Both the position numbers and the translations under genes were made by a program. DNA of 7,804 bases from the NCBI GenBank assembly GCA_038244055.1, contig JBBRTW010000354.1, positions 1 through 7,804 on the forward strand, given 5' to 3'. The notes under the pieces are model-generated. The model did no database searches. It worked only from the letters and a program-made list of their open reading frames with translations, and was not told the origin of the DNA. Below, piece by piece: positions 6,360 through 7,804 of the stretch; within the stretch, counting starts at the first letter, position 1, and every line of letters begins with the position of its first letter. This stretch comes from DASPKW01 sp038244055 (GTDB lineage: Bacteria; Planctomycetota; Phycisphaerae; Tepidisphaerales; Tepidisphaeraceae).

Positions 6360-7804
6360 GGTCTTCCGTCATTCGCGCGCAAGCCTTCAAGTCCAAAGCC
6401 ATCCGCCGTCGCCCATTCAAAACCGAACTCATCCTCTCTACTTTGCTCCTTTGCGCCTTGGCATCTTGGCGTTCGTTTTTCTCTCCCAATCCTGATCGCG
6501 CTCCTTCTCATCATCACCCGCCCGACCTGCGGGCAAGACGCCGCTCCCGACACCGCGTTCGATTCCCTCTCCGCCCACATTAATAAAGACGCCCCCTCCC
6601 AGGACCTCATCGACCGCATCTACGAGTTCATGGAGAAATACCCCAAGGACCCCCGCTCCGACCGCATGCAGTTCTGGGTCGGTTCCATCCAGCAGAAGCG
6701 CAAGTTCCATAACGAGGCCATCAAGGAATTCGGCTTCATCATTAGCGATTTCCCCAAAAGCCCGCTGGTGCTTCCCGCCCTCAGCGCGCAGGCCGACAGT
6801 TATCTGGCGGTCGGCAAGCCCAAAGAGGCGGCCGATGTATACAAGAAAATCATCGAGATCAAGCCCGCCGATCTTTCCACCGACCGCGAGGCCGCGCTGG
6901 CCGTGCGCGAGGCGCTGCTGTTTCTCGCCCGCGCAGCCCTCGATGCCCGCGATCTCGATGCGGCCGTCGCCCTCTTTCTCCAACTCCCCGACCGCACCCA
7001 GGCCATCACCCGCGTCGTCGAGCTCTACATCCAGGCCGACCGCCACGAGGATGCCCTGGCCGCCATTGCCAAGCTCCCCGATGAGGACCGCTTTCTCGCC
7101 TATCGCCTGACCGCCTTCACCTACGGATCGCGGCCGGGCGTCGCCAATCTTCTTACCCTCCTTTCCCGGGTCATCGAGAAGGAAAAACCCGCCCCGCGCA
7201 CCGACGCCACCATCGAGCAGATCGTCAAGGTCATCTCCAAGAAAGGCGAGGCTGACCAAGCCAAAGCCCTCGAAACCGTCTCCGCCAAGTACGAGCGCCT
7301 CCGCCGCTGGGCCCAGTTCGCGCTCTGCGAGATCCACAAATCCGATGACCCCGCCCGCCTGCGCACCTTCGTCGGCGATTACCGCACCGGCCCGGATGTC
7401 GAGAAGTGCAAGACGTATCTCGGCGCGTACTTCGAAGCCGCCGGCGATGTTAAAAAAGCGCAGGAGGCCTACTGGCTTCTGGAAGATAAACCGGCCGCCC
7501 ATTTCCTGGTGGCCCTCACCTACTACGGCCCCCGCGCCAAGACGAAGGACCTGGCCGCCGGACGCGCTGAGCTGTCCACCATCGTCAAACGCTTCTATTC
7601 GCCCGCCAGCGCCGCCCAGGCATTGTCCCTCCGCGCCGAGCTCGAAGCCGGCCCGATGTCCATCCCCAACGAGGCGATCACCACGCTCAAGGAGGTCGTC
7701 CAGCGCTTCCCCAACGAAGGGATGTTCGCCCAGAACGCCCTCATGCGCCTCGGCCAGCTCTACCGCAATCAGAAGAAGCAGGACACCGCCATCGCCATCT
7801 ACGA
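6354..7804 (+). CDS. Secreted TPR-repeat protein (3' end outside the window; start uncertain)
   Basis: The frame is open to the right edge. From 6474 on, 443 codons are visible and contain no TTA, CTA or TCA codon, as in the giant gene. A signal-peptide-like run FSLPILIALLLIITRPTCGQ (6477-6536) precedes a polar mature part. TPR-like hairpins follow: DLIDRIYEFMEKYPKDPRSD, EAIKEFGFIISDFPKSPLVL and EAADVYKKIIEIKP early on, further helical pairs in the middle, and TTLKEVVQRFPNEGMFAQNA then GQLYRNQKKQDTAIAIY at the end. The pattern resembles outer-membrane-associated TPRs of the BamD/CpoB kind, so a protein-binding envelope role is inferred. The start is a problem: no ATG, GTG or TTG lies in frame between GTG 6354, which is inside a palindromic repeat, and ATG 6630, which would omit the signal peptide. 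Codons from 6354 to 6440 include five TCA/CTA, unlike the rest, so true coding probably begins near 6474-6492. No beta domain is visible in this part. Confidence 0.8.
   Translation, partial: MRGLPSFARKPSSPKPSAVAHSKPNSSSLLCSFAPWHLGVRFSLPILIALLLIITRPTCGQDAAPDTAFDSLSAHINKDAPSQDLIDRIYEFMEKYPKDPRSDRMQFWVGSIQQKRKFHNEAIKEFGFIISDFPKSPLVLPALSAQADSYLAVGKPKEAADVYKKIIEIKPADLSTDREAALAVREALLFLARAALDARDLDAAVALFLQLPDRTQAITRVVELYIQADRHEDALAAIAKLPDEDRFLAYRLTAFTYGSRPGVANLLTLLSRVIEKEKPAPRTDATIEQIVKVISKKGEADQAKALETVSAKYERLRRWAQFALCEIHKSDDPARLRTFVGDYRTGPDVEKCKTYLGAYFEAAGDVKKAQEAYWLLEDKPAAHFLVALTYYGPRAKTKDLAAGRAELSTIVKRFYSPASAAQALSLRAELEAGPMSIPNEAITTLKEVVQRFPNEGMFAQNALMRLGQLYRNQKKQDTAIAIY
6441..6474 (-). repeat. 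Right, inverted copy of the CGCAAAGA-type repeat, abutting the third gene
   Basis: The + strand reads CTTTGCTCCTTTGCGCCTTG and onward to GCGTTC at 6474. It matches the reverse complement of 6182-6215 at 28 of 34 positions. It ends exactly where the signal-peptide-like coding sequence of the third gene begins, so it may have replaced that gene's original leader and start codon. Confidence 0.75.

Larger units (their letters stand above)
6112..6474. other. Intergenic gap filled with dispersed short repeats
   Basis: This 363-base gap holds the heptamer array, the two inverted 34-base repeats and the imperfect palindrome. The remaining parts (6136-6181, 6216-6277 and 6360-6440) show nothing I recognise: no tRNA, no convincing promoter and no T-rich terminator. 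The reading frames that cross it on the minus strand are translations of the repeats themselves. Confidence 0.7.

Noticed and set aside
6338..6583. A + strand frame from GTG 6338 with a hydrophobic run (ELILSTLLLCALASW) as a possible alternative leader for gene 3
   Set aside because: It is in a different frame from the TPR protein, stops at 6583, and its hydrophobic run is largely the translation of the repeat at 6441-6474. Joining it to gene 3 would need a frameshift for which I see no slippery site.
6014..6619. A 201-codon minus-strand reading frame through the repeat-filled gap
   Set aside because: Its translation is that of known-type repeats (LTPALSHG, LRLCVFAF, LPTAYCPLPT), a familiar mis-annotation and not a gene.
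6438..7502. A 354-codon minus-strand reading frame opposite the third gene
   Set aside because: It has the same codon-register shadow effect. The + strand shows a signal peptide and TPR hairpins, while the minus translation shows no domain.
6630..7804. ATG 6630 as the true start of the third gene
   Set aside because: It would discard an in-frame signal-peptide-like segment and a stretch with the gene's typical codon use (6474-6629).

Overview
The window is a GC-rich, gene-dense stretch with every real gene on the + strand. It holds the 3' end of one gene, one complete very large gene, and the 5' part of a third that runs off the right edge. All three products are built from tetratricopeptide (TPR)-like helical repeats, and the second and third carry signal-peptide-like N-termini. 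They look like envelope or periplasmic proteins, not cytoplasmic enzymes. No catalytic domain, RNA gene, transposase, phage gene or CRISPR array is visible.

Layout. Positions 3-1067: the end of a beta-domain plus TPR protein. Positions 1068-1173: a short junction with a hairpin repeat. Positions 1174-6111: a 1645-residue mosaic protein made of signal peptide, TPR, two beta domains (the second interrupted by a discoidin-like insert), two more beta domains, a Pro/Ala linker, a coiled coil, two more beta domains, and TPR. Positions 6112-6474: a 363-base gap almost filled by short repeats of at least four kinds. Positions ~6475-7804: a secreted TPR protein whose reading frame has no ordinary start codon near its signal peptide.

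The most distinctive protein feature is a beta-domain of roughly 80-110 residues, seen once in the first gene and six times in the second. Its hallmarks are an Asp-rich D-x-D-x-D early strand, a T-E-T-x-P-x-[TS]-G-x-F hairpin, and a closing G-[DEGQ]-x-(hydrophobic)-x-x-x-Y-x-D strand followed by PG or similar. Some copies have lost the middle motif. The first two genes therefore share an architecture (beta domains followed by C-terminal TPRs) and are probably distant paralogues acting in one envelope assembly. What that assembly does cannot be read from this window.

Organism. The combination of high GC, large secreted TPR/beta-domain proteins and many short dispersed repeats in gaps (an AGACATTCTTGTCT-type hairpin, CGCAAAGA tandem units, GTAGGCA heptamers, a 'CCTCACCCCCGCCCTCTCCC'-type palindrome) resembles genomes of the Planctomycetota or nearby environmental lineages. 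This is an inference from memory of such genomes and is only moderately secure. Codon choice is very biased: the big gene uses no TTA, CTA or TCA codon over about 4.7 kb, which creates a giant spurious antisense reading frame.
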